Source: Actinomycetes bacterium
GTDB lineage: Bacteria; Actinomycetota; Thermoleophilia; Solirubrobacterales; Solirubrobacteraceae
NCBI GenBank assembly: GCA_021851525.1
Contig: JAJZDA010000007.1
Location: 1-44,125, forward strand
DNA length: 44,125 nucleotides
Direction: 5' to 3'
Shown here: positions 17,683 through 26,928 of the stretch, piece after piece
How positions within the stretch are numbered: position 1 is the stretch's first letter
Layout: the number at the start of each line of letters is the position of its first letter
Program-made: the position numbers and the translations under genes
The notes under the pieces: generated by a model
Seen by the model: only the letters and a program-made list of their open reading frames with translations
Database searches by the model: none
What the model was told of the DNA's origin: nothing

Positions 17683-18346
17683 TTGCCTGGCACGGTGCCG
17701 CGGATGCGAGAGCTTGCGCCTGGTCTCTGGCATTGGCAGTCAGTTCACCCTGAGACGGATGGAACCGAGTGGTGGCCGACCGTGGTGTCGTCGTTCGCGG
17801 TCGACGGCGGCGAGCGACTGTTCGTGATCGACCCCGTCGGTCCGCCGGGTGAGCTCGGCGAGCTGGCGACCGGCCGCGACGCGGCTGTCGTGCTGACTAA
17901 TCCTTGGCATGATCGTGACGCCCGCTTCCTGGTCGAGCGGCTCGGCATGGAGGTGTGGCTACCCGCGCCGGATGACGGAACCGGCGACTCGGACTGGCTG
18001 CTCAGGGAGCGTGCGGGCAGCGCTCACGTGTACTCAGCGGACGCGGGGCTGCCGGACGGCGTCAGGGCGTTCCCTGGTCACACGTTCCCTGGTCACAACG
18101 TGGAGTGGCATGGTGATCTGGTTCGAAAGCCATCGAGTGGCCGTTTTCGGAGACACCCTGGTGGATTTTGGGGACGGCTTGCAGATCCATCCAATCTGGC
18201 TTCCGGCCGGCGTGACCCACGAGCAGGTGGAGTCCCCGTTGCGTGAACTGCTGCAGCTCGAGCCCCAGCATGTCCTCGCCACGCACGGCGGGCCGCACAC
18301 GCGCACCGATCTCCGACGCGCGCTGGCTCACGATCCGTCGGCCTAG
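17683..18346 (+). pseudogene. metallo-beta-lactamase-fold-like hydrolase, frameshifted
   Basis: Frame 1 [18 protein letters not shown]...[17 protein letters not shown]...FPGHNVEWHGD continues in another frame as GMVIWFESHRVAVFGDTLVDFGDGLQIHPIWLPAG...LATHGGPHTRTDLRRAL. Confidence 0.7.
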
Positions 18347-18358
18347 CGCCGAGCTCTG

Positions 18359-18498
18359 GTTCAGCGGCTTGTAGCCGCCGGCGACGTGCGGCAGGACGGG
18401 GCCGTCGGCTTTGGCCAGGATCAGTCGCAGCGCCTCGGGCACACGGTTTCCAGGCACCCCGATCACTGGGCGGAGCATCTGGCGACGATGAGCCGCTT
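18359..18498 (-). pseudogene. nucS: second displaced, decayed nucS 5' fragment (copy 3)
   Basis: Minus strand: (A)[11 protein letters not shown] ... [27 protein letters not shown]; stop and frame disruption between the two parts; start ATG replaced by AAG. Confidence 0.8.
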
Positions 18499-19104
18499 GG
18501 CTCTGCGGCTGGGCATGCAGGCAAACGGGCCGGCCGTGTCGCCACGGACCCGGCCTCAATTGGAAGGCAGTGCGTGGGGGTCGCGCCGCCCGCGTGCTGT
18601 CGTCTGCACGCCCCGGTCCGCCGGACGGCGCTCGGTGGCCCAGTCGCTGCATCCAGGCGTTCACGGCGACGCGCATTGGCGTTGCTCTGGGTAGACGGTC
18701 TTCCGCGACTCTGCGGCAGGGACCCGTCCCCAGGACGCCTCTTCACCCTCAGGCTGATCGCTCCCGCTTCTGGCGAGGAGCAGGGCCGGGTCCCGTCGGC
18801 GCCGCTCTGCCCCGCTTTGATGTCGTGAGGTGTATGTCGGTGCTACCGCTCGCACGGCGAGCAGCACCCAAGCCGTTTGGTGCGCCGCGCAGCTGCTGGT
18901 GTCCTTCTCGACGGCGCGGTGGTGGTTGGCGCCGGCTTTGGGTTTTCAGGGGGTTGGCGTCTGTCCCTGCGCCCGATGCGTGGATTGTGCAGGTGGTATG
19001 GCTAGCCGTACCTCGTGAGATTCCGGTTGTCCGGCTGGTCACGTGGTTGGTCGGCGTTCATTATCCGGTTCGTGTTCAAGCGCGTTTCATCGGGCGGTAC
19101 TTCG

Positions 19105-19872
19105 ATGGTTGACGCTTCTGCCGTGGGTCATGCTGTTACGGCACGAGTCCCGTGGGCTGCGCGTGCAGTGGAGCTGACCAAGGTGTACGGCACGGGCGAT
19201 GCTGCGGTGCGCGCCGTGAACGGGGTCAGCGTCGAGTTCAAGCGAGGTCGCTTTACGGCTGTGATGGGACCGTCGGGTTCGGGGAAGTCGACGTTGATGC
19301 ACTGCATGGCGGGGCTGGATACGCCCAGCTCGGGACGGGTCTTCGTGGGCGACAGCGAGCTGGGGCGGCTCGACGACGCGGCCCTGACCCAGCTGCGGCG
19401 TGACCGGATCGGCTTCGTGTTCCAGTCTTTCAATCTGGTGCCGACGCTGACTGCCGCGGAGAACATCACGCTGGGCCTCGACTTGGCGGGGGGCGAGGTG
19501 GACCGGGTGTGGTTCGATCAGCTGGTCGGGCAGTTGCGGATCGCCGACCGGCTCTCGCACCGGCCCAGCGAGCTGTCCGGCGGTCAGCAGCAGCGGATCG
19601 CGTGCGCCCGGGCGCTGATCGGCCGGCCGGAGCTGATCTTCGCCGATGAGCCGACGGGCAACCTGGACTCCAACGCCTCCGCCGAGGTGATGGAGTTCCT
19701 GCGCCGGGCGGTCCGCGAACACGACCAGTCGATCGTGATGGTCACTCACGACCCGCGGGCGGCCGCCTACGCCGATCGAGTCGTGTTCCTAGCCGACGGC
19801 CGCTTGGTCGCGGAGTTGCAGGCGCCCACGGCCGATGCCGTGTTTGAGCAGATGAAGCTGCTGGACGGCTGA
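19105..19872 (+). CDS. ABC transporter ATP-binding protein (MacB/LolD-like)
   Basis: Walker A GPSGSGKST, LSGGQQQRIACARALIG, DEPTGNLDS. Confidence 0.96.
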   Translation: MVDASAVGHAVTARVPWAARAVELTKVYGTGDAAVRAVNGVSVEFKRGRFTAVMGPSGSGKSTLMHCMAGLDTPSSGRVFVGDSELGRLDDAALTQLRRDRIGFVFQSFNLVPTLTAAENITLGLDLAGGEVDRVWFDQLVGQLRIADRLSHRPSELSGGQQQRIACARALIGRPELIFADEPTGNLDSNASAEVMEFLRRAVREHDQSIVMVTHDPRAAAYADRVVFLADGRLVAELQAPTADAVFEQMKLLDG

Positions 19873-19873
19873 G

Positions 19874-22402
19874 GTGAGCCGGGTCACGATCAGGGGGCTC
19901 TTGAGCCGCAAGCTGCGCCTAGCGCTGACCGCGCTGGCAATCGTGCTCGGCGTAACGTTCATCACCGGCACGTTGGTGCTGGGCGACACACTCGACCGGA
20001 CGTTCAACAACCTGGTAGGCACCGCCTATCAGCACGTCAGCTTCGTCGTGCGAGGCCGGGCGGAGCTGTCGGGCACGAGCGCGGCCGAGACGTCTGATCG
20101 CCGGCCCGTGCCGGCGTCACTGGCGGCGGCCATCCGCCGGGTGCCGGGGGTTGCATACGTGTATGGGGCGGTCGGGGGTTACGCCCAGTTCATGGACCGC
20201 GACGGGAATGCGATCGGCAGCGGCGGCACCTCGACGCTCGGCTTCTCGTTCGATTCAAACACCCAGCTGTCCCCATACCGGCTGGTGCAGGGGCGCGCGC
20301 CCACCGGCCCCGACCAGGTGGTGATGGACAAGGCGACCGCGACTAAACATCATTTCGCGGTCGGCGACCGGGTGCTGATCAACCTGCCGGGCGGGGCGCG
20401 GTACTTCAGGATCTCCGGGATCGTGAAGTACGGCTCGAGCGACAGCCTCGCGGGCCTGACGCTCGCGGGCTTCGACCTTCGGACCGCGCAGGCGCTGTTT
20501 GACCTGCGCGGCCGCTACGACTCGATCGACGTGCTCGCCGCGCCGAGTGCGAATACCGTCCGGCTGCAGTCGGCGATCGCCCGGACCCTGCCGTCCGGGG
20601 TGCAGGTGGTCAGCGGCCAGACCGCCGCCGGCCAGCTCTCGACCGAGGTCGACAACGAGCTCTCGTTCATCTCCACCGCGCTCCTCATCTTCGGAGCGGT
20701 GGCCCTGTTCGTGGGCGCTTTCACGATCGTCAACACGTTCTCGATCACCGTCGAGCAGCGCACGCGCGAGCTGGCCCTGTTGCGCCTTGTCGGGGCCAGC
20801 CGTGGGCAGGTGTTCCGCTCGGTGCTGAGCGAGGCTGCGTTGACCGGGGTGGCGGCGTCGCTGATCGGGCTTGGGCTCGGCGTGCTGGCCGCGCTCGGTC
20901 TGAAGGCGTTGCTGAAGGCGTTCGGGATTGCGCTGCCGTCGGCGCCGCTGGTGTTCGAAGCGCGGACACCGATCGTGGCCATCGCGGTCGGCGTTGGGGT
21001 GACGATGCTGTCCGCGCTGATCCCGGCGCAGCGGGCGGTGCGGATCGCACCGGTGGCGGCGCTGAGCTCGCGCGGCGAGCATCACGCGGCTACAGTGCGG
21101 CGCCGTCGGCTAATCGCCGGGGTGGCGCTCGCCGCCTTGGCGGTACTTGGGCTCGCGTTCGGCGTCAGCGAGCCCTCGGCCGGGCTGGCGGGGCTCGGGG
21201 CGTTCGTCGCGCTGCTCGCCACGATCACGCTCGTTCCCGCGATCGCCGGGCCGCTGGCCGGCGGGCTCGGCCGCCCAGCGGCCCGCGTACTCGGTGCCCC
21301 CGGCCGGCTGGGTCGTGAGAACGCGAGCCGCAACCCGGGACGCACAGCGCAGACGTCGGCGGCGCTGATGATCGGGATCGCGCTGGTCTCGACGATCGCG
21401 GTGATCGGCGCCTCGCTGAGCACGTCCACCAAGGACCAGATCGACAGCGCGGTGACCGCCGACTACCTGGTCACCGGCAATGGCGGCTTCAGCACGTCGG
21501 TCGTCCCGGCCGTTTCACACCTCCCGGGGGTCACGACCGCGACGACCGTCTACCAGGGGCAGTTCGAGTTCCGCGGCTCGCTCTTCACGCTCGTCGCCGC
21601 AACCCCAACACGCCTGGGACAGACAGTGCAACTGCAGATCGAGAAGGGCAGCGGCGCGGCGGCGATGGCCGCCGGCGACCTGCTCGTCGACTCGATGACA
21701 GCACAGACCGACAACTTGCACGTCGGCTCGCTCGTCCCGGTCAAGTTCGCCCGGACGGGCTCGACGACGATGCGGATTGGCGGCATCTACGCGACCAACC
21801 CGTTGCTCGGCAGCTACCTGACCGGCGCGAGCTACTTCCTGGCGCACTTTGAGAACCCACTGCCGATCGGCGTGCTGCTGCGCACCGCCCCCGGCACGCC
21901 CGACCTCAACCCAGCACTCAACAACCGGATCCTGGTCCCCTACGCGAACGTCAGCTCAAAGACCCGTGCGCAGTTTGAGCACGACCAGCTGGACAGCATC
22001 AACACGCTGCTGAACCTGATCTACGTGCTGCTCGCGCTGGCCGTGCTCGTCGCGCTGATCGGGATCGTCAACACCCTGATGCTGTCCGTGTTCGAACGCA
22101 CGCGCGAGATCGGCCTGCTCCGCGCCGTGGGGATGAGGCGCCGCCAGGTGCGGGCGATGATCCGCTCGGAGTCCGTGATCATCGCTCTGCTCGGCGCGGT
22201 CGTCGGCATCGTGATCGGCACCGGGGCCGGGGTGGCGCTGGCGTCCTCGCTGCGCAACAGCGGTATCACCGCAATCTCCGTGCCGCTGCCCCGGCTGATC
22301 GCCTTCCTGATCGTGTCCGCGGTGCTTGGCCTCTCGGCTGCCGCCTGGCCGGCACGCCGGGCGGCGAACCTGGACGTCCTGAGCGCGATCGCCGCCGAGT
22401 AG
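19874..22402 (+). CDS. ABC transporter permease (FtsX/MacB domains)
   Basis: 842-aa ORF with two FtsX-like TM blocks (ERTREIGLLRAVGMRRRQVRAM; EQRTRELALLRLVGASRGQV). Confidence 0.95.
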   Translation: MSRVTIRGLLSRKLRLALTALAIVLGVTFITGTLVLGDTLDRTFNNLVGTAYQHVSFVVRGRAELSGTSAAETSDRRPVPASLAAAIRRVPGVAYVYGAVGGYAQFMDRDGNAIGSGGTSTLGFSFDSNTQLSPYRLVQGRAPTGPDQVVMDKATATKHHFAVGDRVLINLPGGARYFRISGIVKYGSSDSLAGLTLAGFDLRTAQALFDLRGRYDSIDVLAAPSANTVRLQSAIARTLPSGVQVVSGQTAAGQLSTEVDNELSFISTALLIFGAVALFVGAFTIVNTFSITVEQRTRELALLRLVGASRGQVFRSVLSEAALTGVAASLIGLGLGVLAALGLKALLKAFGIALPSAPLVFEARTPIVAIAVGVGVTMLSALIPAQRAVRIAPVAALSSRGEHHAATVRRRRLIAGVALAALAVLGLAFGVSEPSAGLAGLGAFVALLATITLVPAIAGPLAGGLGRPAARVLGAPGRLGRENASRNPGRTAQTSAALMIGIALVSTIAVIGASLSTSTKDQIDSAVTADYLVTGNGGFSTSVVPAVSHLPGVTTATTVYQGQFEFRGSLFTLVAATPTRLGQTVQLQIEKGSGAAAMAAGDLLVDSMTAQTDNLHVGSLVPVKFARTGSTTMRIGGIYATNPLLGSYLTGASYFLAHFENPLPIGVLLRTAPGTPDLNPALNNRILVPYANVSSKTRAQFEHDQLDSINTLLNLIYVLLALAVLVALIGIVNTLMLSVFERTREIGLLRAVGMRRRQVRAMIRSESVIIALLGAVVGIVIGTGAGVALASSLRNSGITAISVPLPRLIAFLIVSAVLGLSAAAWPARRAANLDVLSAIAAE

Positions 22403-22443
22403 AACTTGTGTCCAACGGTCGCAGGTCGGAACAATCCAGTGCC

Positions 22444-24177
22444 ATGAGAGCCAGGCTTTGGCTGCTCGGCACTGCCGGGGTGGTGGCCGGCGCCGGTGCG
22501 GTGTGGCTGGCGGCGCACCAGCCGCCGGGCCGCCCGACCGAGCCCGGCGCGGCGCTTGAGCTGCTCGTCGGCGCCTCGCTGCTGGGCTGCGGGATCGCGT
22601 CCTGGCGGGCGCGACCGGAGAACCGGCTTGGGGCGGTGATGGTCGCGACCGGCTTCGCGTGGTTCGCCGCGGAGCTGGTTGAGGTGCGGCCGGCCTGGCT
22701 GAACACGATCGGGCTCGCCGTCCAGTCGGTGTGGATCGTCGGACTGGTGTGGCTGCTGCTGGCGTTCCCGTCCGGCCGGCTGCACCGGCGGCTCGACCGC
22801 TGGCTTGTGACCGGCGGGTTGGTCGCCGGACTCGGCCTGCAGCTGATCGCGATGCTCTATGGCAACCGGGCGGGTCTGCACTGTCCCGGCTGCGCGCGAA
22901 ACGTGCTGCAGGTCATTCACGACAACCGTAAGGCCGAGGGCTGGATCGCGCTGCAGAACATCGTCGGCGGAGTGGTGATCGTGACGATCATCGCGCTGCT
23001 CGTCCGGCGCTGGTGGCAGGCAAGCGCGGCACAGCGGAGAGCGGTAGCGCTCGTGCTCGTCGCCGGCTGCGCGACGCTCGCGGCGCTGACCTGGACGATC
23101 GTGATGGACCTGCTCGGCTCGCCGCTCGGCTCGTTTCCGGCCGACGTGTACTTCACGCTGATGGCGACCGTCCCGCTTGCGGTGCTGCTGGTGTTCCTCC
23201 AGCGGCGGCTGGCGCGTGGGATGGTCGCGGGGCTGGTCGTCGAGCTCGGTGCTCCCGGCGCCTCGCTTGACCTCCGCGTTGCGCTCGCCCGGGCGCTTGG
23301 GGATCCGTCGCTGCAGCTCGCCTTCTGGCTGCCGGGGGAGCGGCGCTACGTCGACGGCGACGGGTCCCCGCTGGCGCTCCCGGCAGCCGGCGACGCGCGC
23401 GCCTCGACGCTGCTCGAGCGCGACGGCCAGCCGATCGCCGCGCTGCTGCACGACCCTGTGCTGGAGCACAACGTCGAGCTCGTCCGCTCGGTATGCGCCG
23501 CTGCGAGCCTGGCACTGGAGAACGAGCGCCTGCAAGCCGAACTGCGTGCGCAGTTGCTCGAGCTGCAGGCATCGCGTGCCCGGCTGGTCGAGGCAACCGA
23601 CGCGGAGCGGCGCCGGATCGAGCGCGACCTACACGACGGAACCCAGCAGCGACTCGTGCAGATCGCGATGTCACTCGGCCTGCTGGAGACCAAGCTGCCG
23701 GCCGAGGCGACAGCCGCCAAGCCGCTCATGCGCGAAACTCGTGAGGCACTGGCAAGCGCCCTCGACGAGCTCCGCGAACTGACCCACGGCATCAACCCAC
23801 CGCTGCTCGTGGAGCGCGGGCTCGCGGTCGCTCTGGATGAGCTGTGCCGCCGCGCCGCGATCCCGACGCGACTGCAGCTGGAACTCGACAAGCGCCTCCC
23901 CGACCAGGTCGAGAGCGCCGCCTATTTCGTGGCCAGCGAGGCGCTGGCGAACGCCGCCAAGCATTCCCATGCCACCGAGGTCATAGTCGCCGGGTCGTGC
24001 GACGGTCGTCGGCTCGTGGTGGAGGTCGCCGACGACGGCATCGGCGGCGCCGGCACCGGCGGCGGCTCCGGCCTACGAGGGCTTGCCGACCGCGTCGAGG
24101 CGCTCGGCGGCCGCTTCACGATCTCAAGTCCCCCCGGCCGCGGCACGACCCTGCGCGCAGAGATCCCATGCGCGTAG
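22444..24177 (+). CDS. sensor histidine kinase (NarL/DegS-type, HisKA_3)
   Basis: ERRRIERDLHDGTQQRLVQIAMSLGLLE; DDGIGGAGTGGGSGLRGLADRVEALGG. Confidence 0.94.
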   Translation: MRARLWLLGTAGVVAGAGAVWLAAHQPPGRPTEPGAALELLVGASLLGCGIASWRARPENRLGAVMVATGFAWFAAELVEVRPAWLNTIGLAVQSVWIVGLVWLLLAFPSGRLHRRLDRWLVTGGLVAGLGLQLIAMLYGNRAGLHCPGCARNVLQVIHDNRKAEGWIALQNIVGGVVIVTIIALLVRRWWQASAAQRRAVALVLVAGCATLAALTWTIVMDLLGSPLGSFPADVYFTLMATVPLAVLLVFLQRRLARGMVAGLVVELGAPGASLDLRVALARALGDPSLQLAFWLPGERRYVDGDGSPLALPAAGDARASTLLERDGQPIAALLHDPVLEHNVELVRSVCAAASLALENERLQAELRAQLLELQASRARLVEATDAERRRIERDLHDGTQQRLVQIAMSLGLLETKLPAEATAAKPLMRETREALASALDELRELTHGINPPLLVERGLAVALDELCRRAAIPTRLQLELDKRLPDQVESAAYFVASEALANAAKHSHATEVIVAGSCDGRRLVVEVADDGIGGAGTGGGSGLRGLADRVEALGGRFTISSPPGRGTTLRAEIPCA

Positions 24178-24818
24178 CGCTTGCCGACGACGCTGTGATC
24201 CTCCGCGAAGGCCTCGCCCGTCTCCTCCAGGAAGCCGGCTTCGACGTCGTCGGGCTCGCCGCCGACGGCGACGAACTACTCCGACTTGTCGAGCGCACCC
24301 AACCCGATGTGGCGATCATCGACATCCGGATGCCGCCCACACACACCGATGAGGGTCTGCGCGCGGCAAAGCAGATCCGAACCCGATGGCCGACAGTCGG
24401 ACTGCTCGTCCTCTCCCAGCACGTCAATCCACGCTACGCACTTGAACTCCTCTCCGCCGGGACCGACGGGGTCGGCTACCTACTCAAGGAGCGCGTCTCC
24501 GACCTCGACGAGCTAACCGCCAGCGTGAACCGCGTCGGGCACGGCGGCTCTGTCCTGGACCCGGCCGTCGTCGGTGAACTCGTGGGCCGGCGCCGTCACG
24601 CCGGCGACCCGCTACAACGCCTGACCGACCGCGAACGCGAGGTGCTCGCGCTAATGGCCGAAGGACGCTCGAACCGGGCTATCGCCGAGCGCCTCATCGT
24701 CACCGAACACACCGTCGAGAAGCACGTCAAGAACATCTTCGGATCGCTGGCGCTGCCGCCATCCGCAGACGACCACCGCCGCGTGCTCGCCGTCATCACC
24801 TACCTCAACGCTCAATAG
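24168..24818 (+). CDS. LuxR/NarL-family response regulator
   Basis: MRVALADDAVILREGLARLL, LTDREREVLALMAEGRSNRAIAERLIVTEHTVEKHVKNIF; overlaps kinase stop. Confidence 0.95.
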   Translation: MRVALADDAVILREGLARLLQEAGFDVVGLAADGDELLRLVERTQPDVAIIDIRMPPTHTDEGLRAAKQIRTRWPTVGLLVLSQHVNPRYALELLSAGTDGVGYLLKERVSDLDELTASVNRVGHGGSVLDPAVVGELVGRRRHAGDPLQRLTDREREVLALMAEGRSNRAIAERLIVTEHTVEKHVKNIFGSLALPPSADDHRRVLAVITYLNAQ

Positions 24819-24955
24819 CTGTCGGGGACCGATGTGAGCACTCCGTTGTCTCTCAACCACCTTGGCGAGCTGGCCCTTCGCACTGGGAGCGATGATGCCC
24901 AACGTCGGGATCGGCTGATAACGCGGTCGCCCAAACCGGACCTCGGCGGAACTGA

Positions 24956-25576
24956 ATGAACGCGCCTCTAGCTACGGTCGCTCCATACCGGCACAGCGGA
25001 GCCAACGTCGCCTTCTGGGTCATGCTCGGGCTGTTCGCGCTCGGCGAGTACACGATGCAGTTCCGCAGCATCCGCGACCTGATCCGCCGACGCAGCGGCA
25101 GGCTCGCCGAGCGCTGGAGCCTCACGGTCGTGCTCGTGACCGTGATCGGCGGGTTCGTCGCCGGCATCAAGCTCGCGCAAGGCTCCACCGGGGAGATCCG
25201 CACGGCAGCATGGCCGCTGTTCGGAGTCGGCTTGACGTTGATGGCCGCGGGCATCGCCATCCGCTGGTGGGCGATCATCGAACTCGGTCGCTTCTTCACC
25301 CCCGACGTGCGCGTCCAACAAGACCAGACGGTTGTCACCAGCGGGCCCTACAAATGGGTCCGCCACCCCGCCTACACAGGCATGATCGTCTACTTCACCG
25401 GCCTCGGACTGGCGCTGAGCAACTGGCTCTCGCTGGCCGCGTTGCTCCTCATCCCAACGGTAGGTCTCACAGTGCGGATACACGCAGAGGAAACGGCACT
25501 CCTGATCTCACTTGGTGAGCCCTATCGAAAGTTCTGCGCATCACGGCCACGGTTGTTCCCTCGAGTCAGGCGGTAG
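24956..25576 (+). CDS. isoprenylcysteine carboxyl methyltransferase (ICMT/PEMT-like) family protein
   Basis: VTSGPYKWVRHPAYTGMIVYFTGLGLALSNW, HAEETALLISLGEPYRKF. Confidence 0.9.
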   Translation: MNAPLATVAPYRHSGANVAFWVMLGLFALGEYTMQFRSIRDLIRRRSGRLAERWSLTVVLVTVIGGFVAGIKLAQGSTGEIRTAAWPLFGVGLTLMAAGIAIRWWAIIELGRFFTPDVRVQQDQTVVTSGPYKWVRHPAYTGMIVYFTGLGLALSNWLSLAALLLIPTVGLTVRIHAEETALLISLGEPYRKFCASRPRLFPRVRR

Positions 25577-25756
25577 CCCGCGACGGCTTCCGTGGAGACG
25601 CCCAATCACCGGCAACTTGCGGCCCTGCTTCTGCGTGATCGGGGGGATCTCGCCGTCATCGATCGTCTGCCCCGCAAAGCGCGGAACTCGCGGGGCTCAA
25701 GCCATCGGTAGCAGCGACTCCGCACGCGAGCTGGGTGGACCAACAGACAAGAGATG

Positions 25757-25794
25757 TTGACAAGTCTTGTTAGACAAGCTACCTTGTCTAGGTG
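25757..25794 (+). promoter_or_regulatory. promoter with overlapping operator, leaderless GTG start
   Basis: TTGACA (25757) -17 nt- TACCTT (25780); palindrome TAGACAAG-CTAC-CTTGTCTA 25771-25790; GTG at 25792. Confidence 0.65.
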
Positions 25795-26010
25795 AGGATT
25801 GGTGAGCCGGCACGCAGACACGGAGTGTCCGACGATGACATCGAGCACGCGATCGGAAACGCGATCCGCCAACACGTCGGCGACGAGTTCGTGATGCTGA
25901 TCGGCCCTGCAACCGACGGCTCACTGCTTGAGATCGGGGTCCTCGACCTGGAAGGCTAGGACTCAGTCGTCATCCATGCCATGCCAGCTAGACCGAGGTT
26001 CCTGCCGTAG
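25792..26010 (+). pseudogene. small toxin-like protein interrupted by an in-frame TAG (25957-25959)
   Basis: VRIGEPARRHGVSDDDIEHAIGNAIRQHVGDEFVMLIGPATDGSLLEIGVLDLEG*DSVVIHAMPARPRFLP*; not in the supplied ORF list. Confidence 0.6.
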
Positions 26011-26016
26011 AGGACG

Positions 26017-26295
26017 GTGACCATCATGACTAAGCACACCGACCAGGAGATCAACGAGGCCGCCGCCCGGTTTGAGCAGTGGGCGGACGCACTTGACCCC
26101 GCCAAGCTCGAGGACGTCAATGACCTCCGCGAGATCGCTACCGCCGCCAGCGCAATGCGGGCAGACGAGGCGAGGCTGCGCGAGGCCGTGCAGATCGCCC
26201 GCGGGCACGGCCATTCCTGGAACCGGATCGCCGTAGCGCTCGGGGTGTCCCGGCAGGCCGCGCGGCAACGCTACGCCGAGAAGACGACTGCCTGA
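26017..26295 (+). CDS. HTH protein, likely partner (antitoxin-like) of the preceding ORF
   Basis: HSWNRIAVALGVSRQAARQRYAEK HTH; follows the toxin-like ORF by 6 nt. Confidence 0.7.
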   Translation: MTIMTKHTDQEINEAAARFEQWADALDPAKLEDVNDLREIATAASAMRADEARLREAVQIARGHGHSWNRIAVALGVSRQAARQRYAEKTTA

Positions 26296-26508
26296 CCAGC
26301 GGTCAGCAGCAAAGGGCCGCAATCACCTCGCGACCCGCATTCGCCCCCGCTGGGGTATCTCGACCCATGCGCCGAGATGCACGCTTTGCGCGGTCTGCAG
26401 GAGAGCTGCCGACGTGCCCGGCCGCTGGACGGGATCGCTATGCGGATCGACGTGACCTTCGGCGGGCTGTCGCCAGCTCGGGTTGAAGATCACGCGACAC
26501 AGCCCTGA

Positions 26509-26928
26509 CTACGTGGCCACTCTCGGCCAGAGAGCGCGGACGCCGTCGGCATATACGCCGTAGATGTAGGGTCCCGCCTGCTCCGCGGCGATCCGGTTGA
26601 TCGTTTCGAGTTGCTCGACGAGCCGCTTGGCCATTTCCTGTCCACGCAGGTTCGCGTTGATCAGACAGAAGGCACGGACTCCGGCCAGCGTCAGGGCTTC
26701 GAGTTCAGCCGGGCGGAAGCGGATCTTGTCGTCCTTCATCAGAACGACCCAGCCGCTGCGCCCAGCATCGGCGAGCCAACTCGTGTCCGGTAGCCCTTGG
26801 CCAACCCTCTCGCCATACACGTCAGCCATCACGTGAACAGTGGCGCCAGCATCGCGGAGCGCGTCGGCGACGACGTGCCTGCCGAGGCTCCGATCGATGA
26901 AGAATTCAGGCGGGGAGCTTGAGGGCAA
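26509..26928 (-). CDS. PIN-like (VapC45/DUF5615-type) toxin candidate
   Basis: EFFIDRSLGRHVVADALRDAGATVHVMADVYGE, DTSWLADAGRSGWVVLMKDDKIRFRPAE. Confidence 0.7.
   Translation of the reverse strand: MPSSSPPEFFIDRSLGRHVVADALRDAGATVHVMADVYGERVGQGLPDTSWLADAGRSGWVVLMKDDKIRFRPAELEALTLAGVRAFCLINANLRGQEMAKRLVEQLETINRIAAEQAGPYIYGVYADGVRALWPRVAT

Noticed and set aside
18500-19100. several 60-180 aa ORFs between the nucS remnant and the ABC transporter
   Set aside because: No motifs, conflicting frames; looks like decayed intergenic DNA.
22021-23535. 504-aa minus-strand ORF overlapping permease and kinase genes
   Set aside because: Low-complexity R/Q/H-rich translation, opposite to two well-supported genes.
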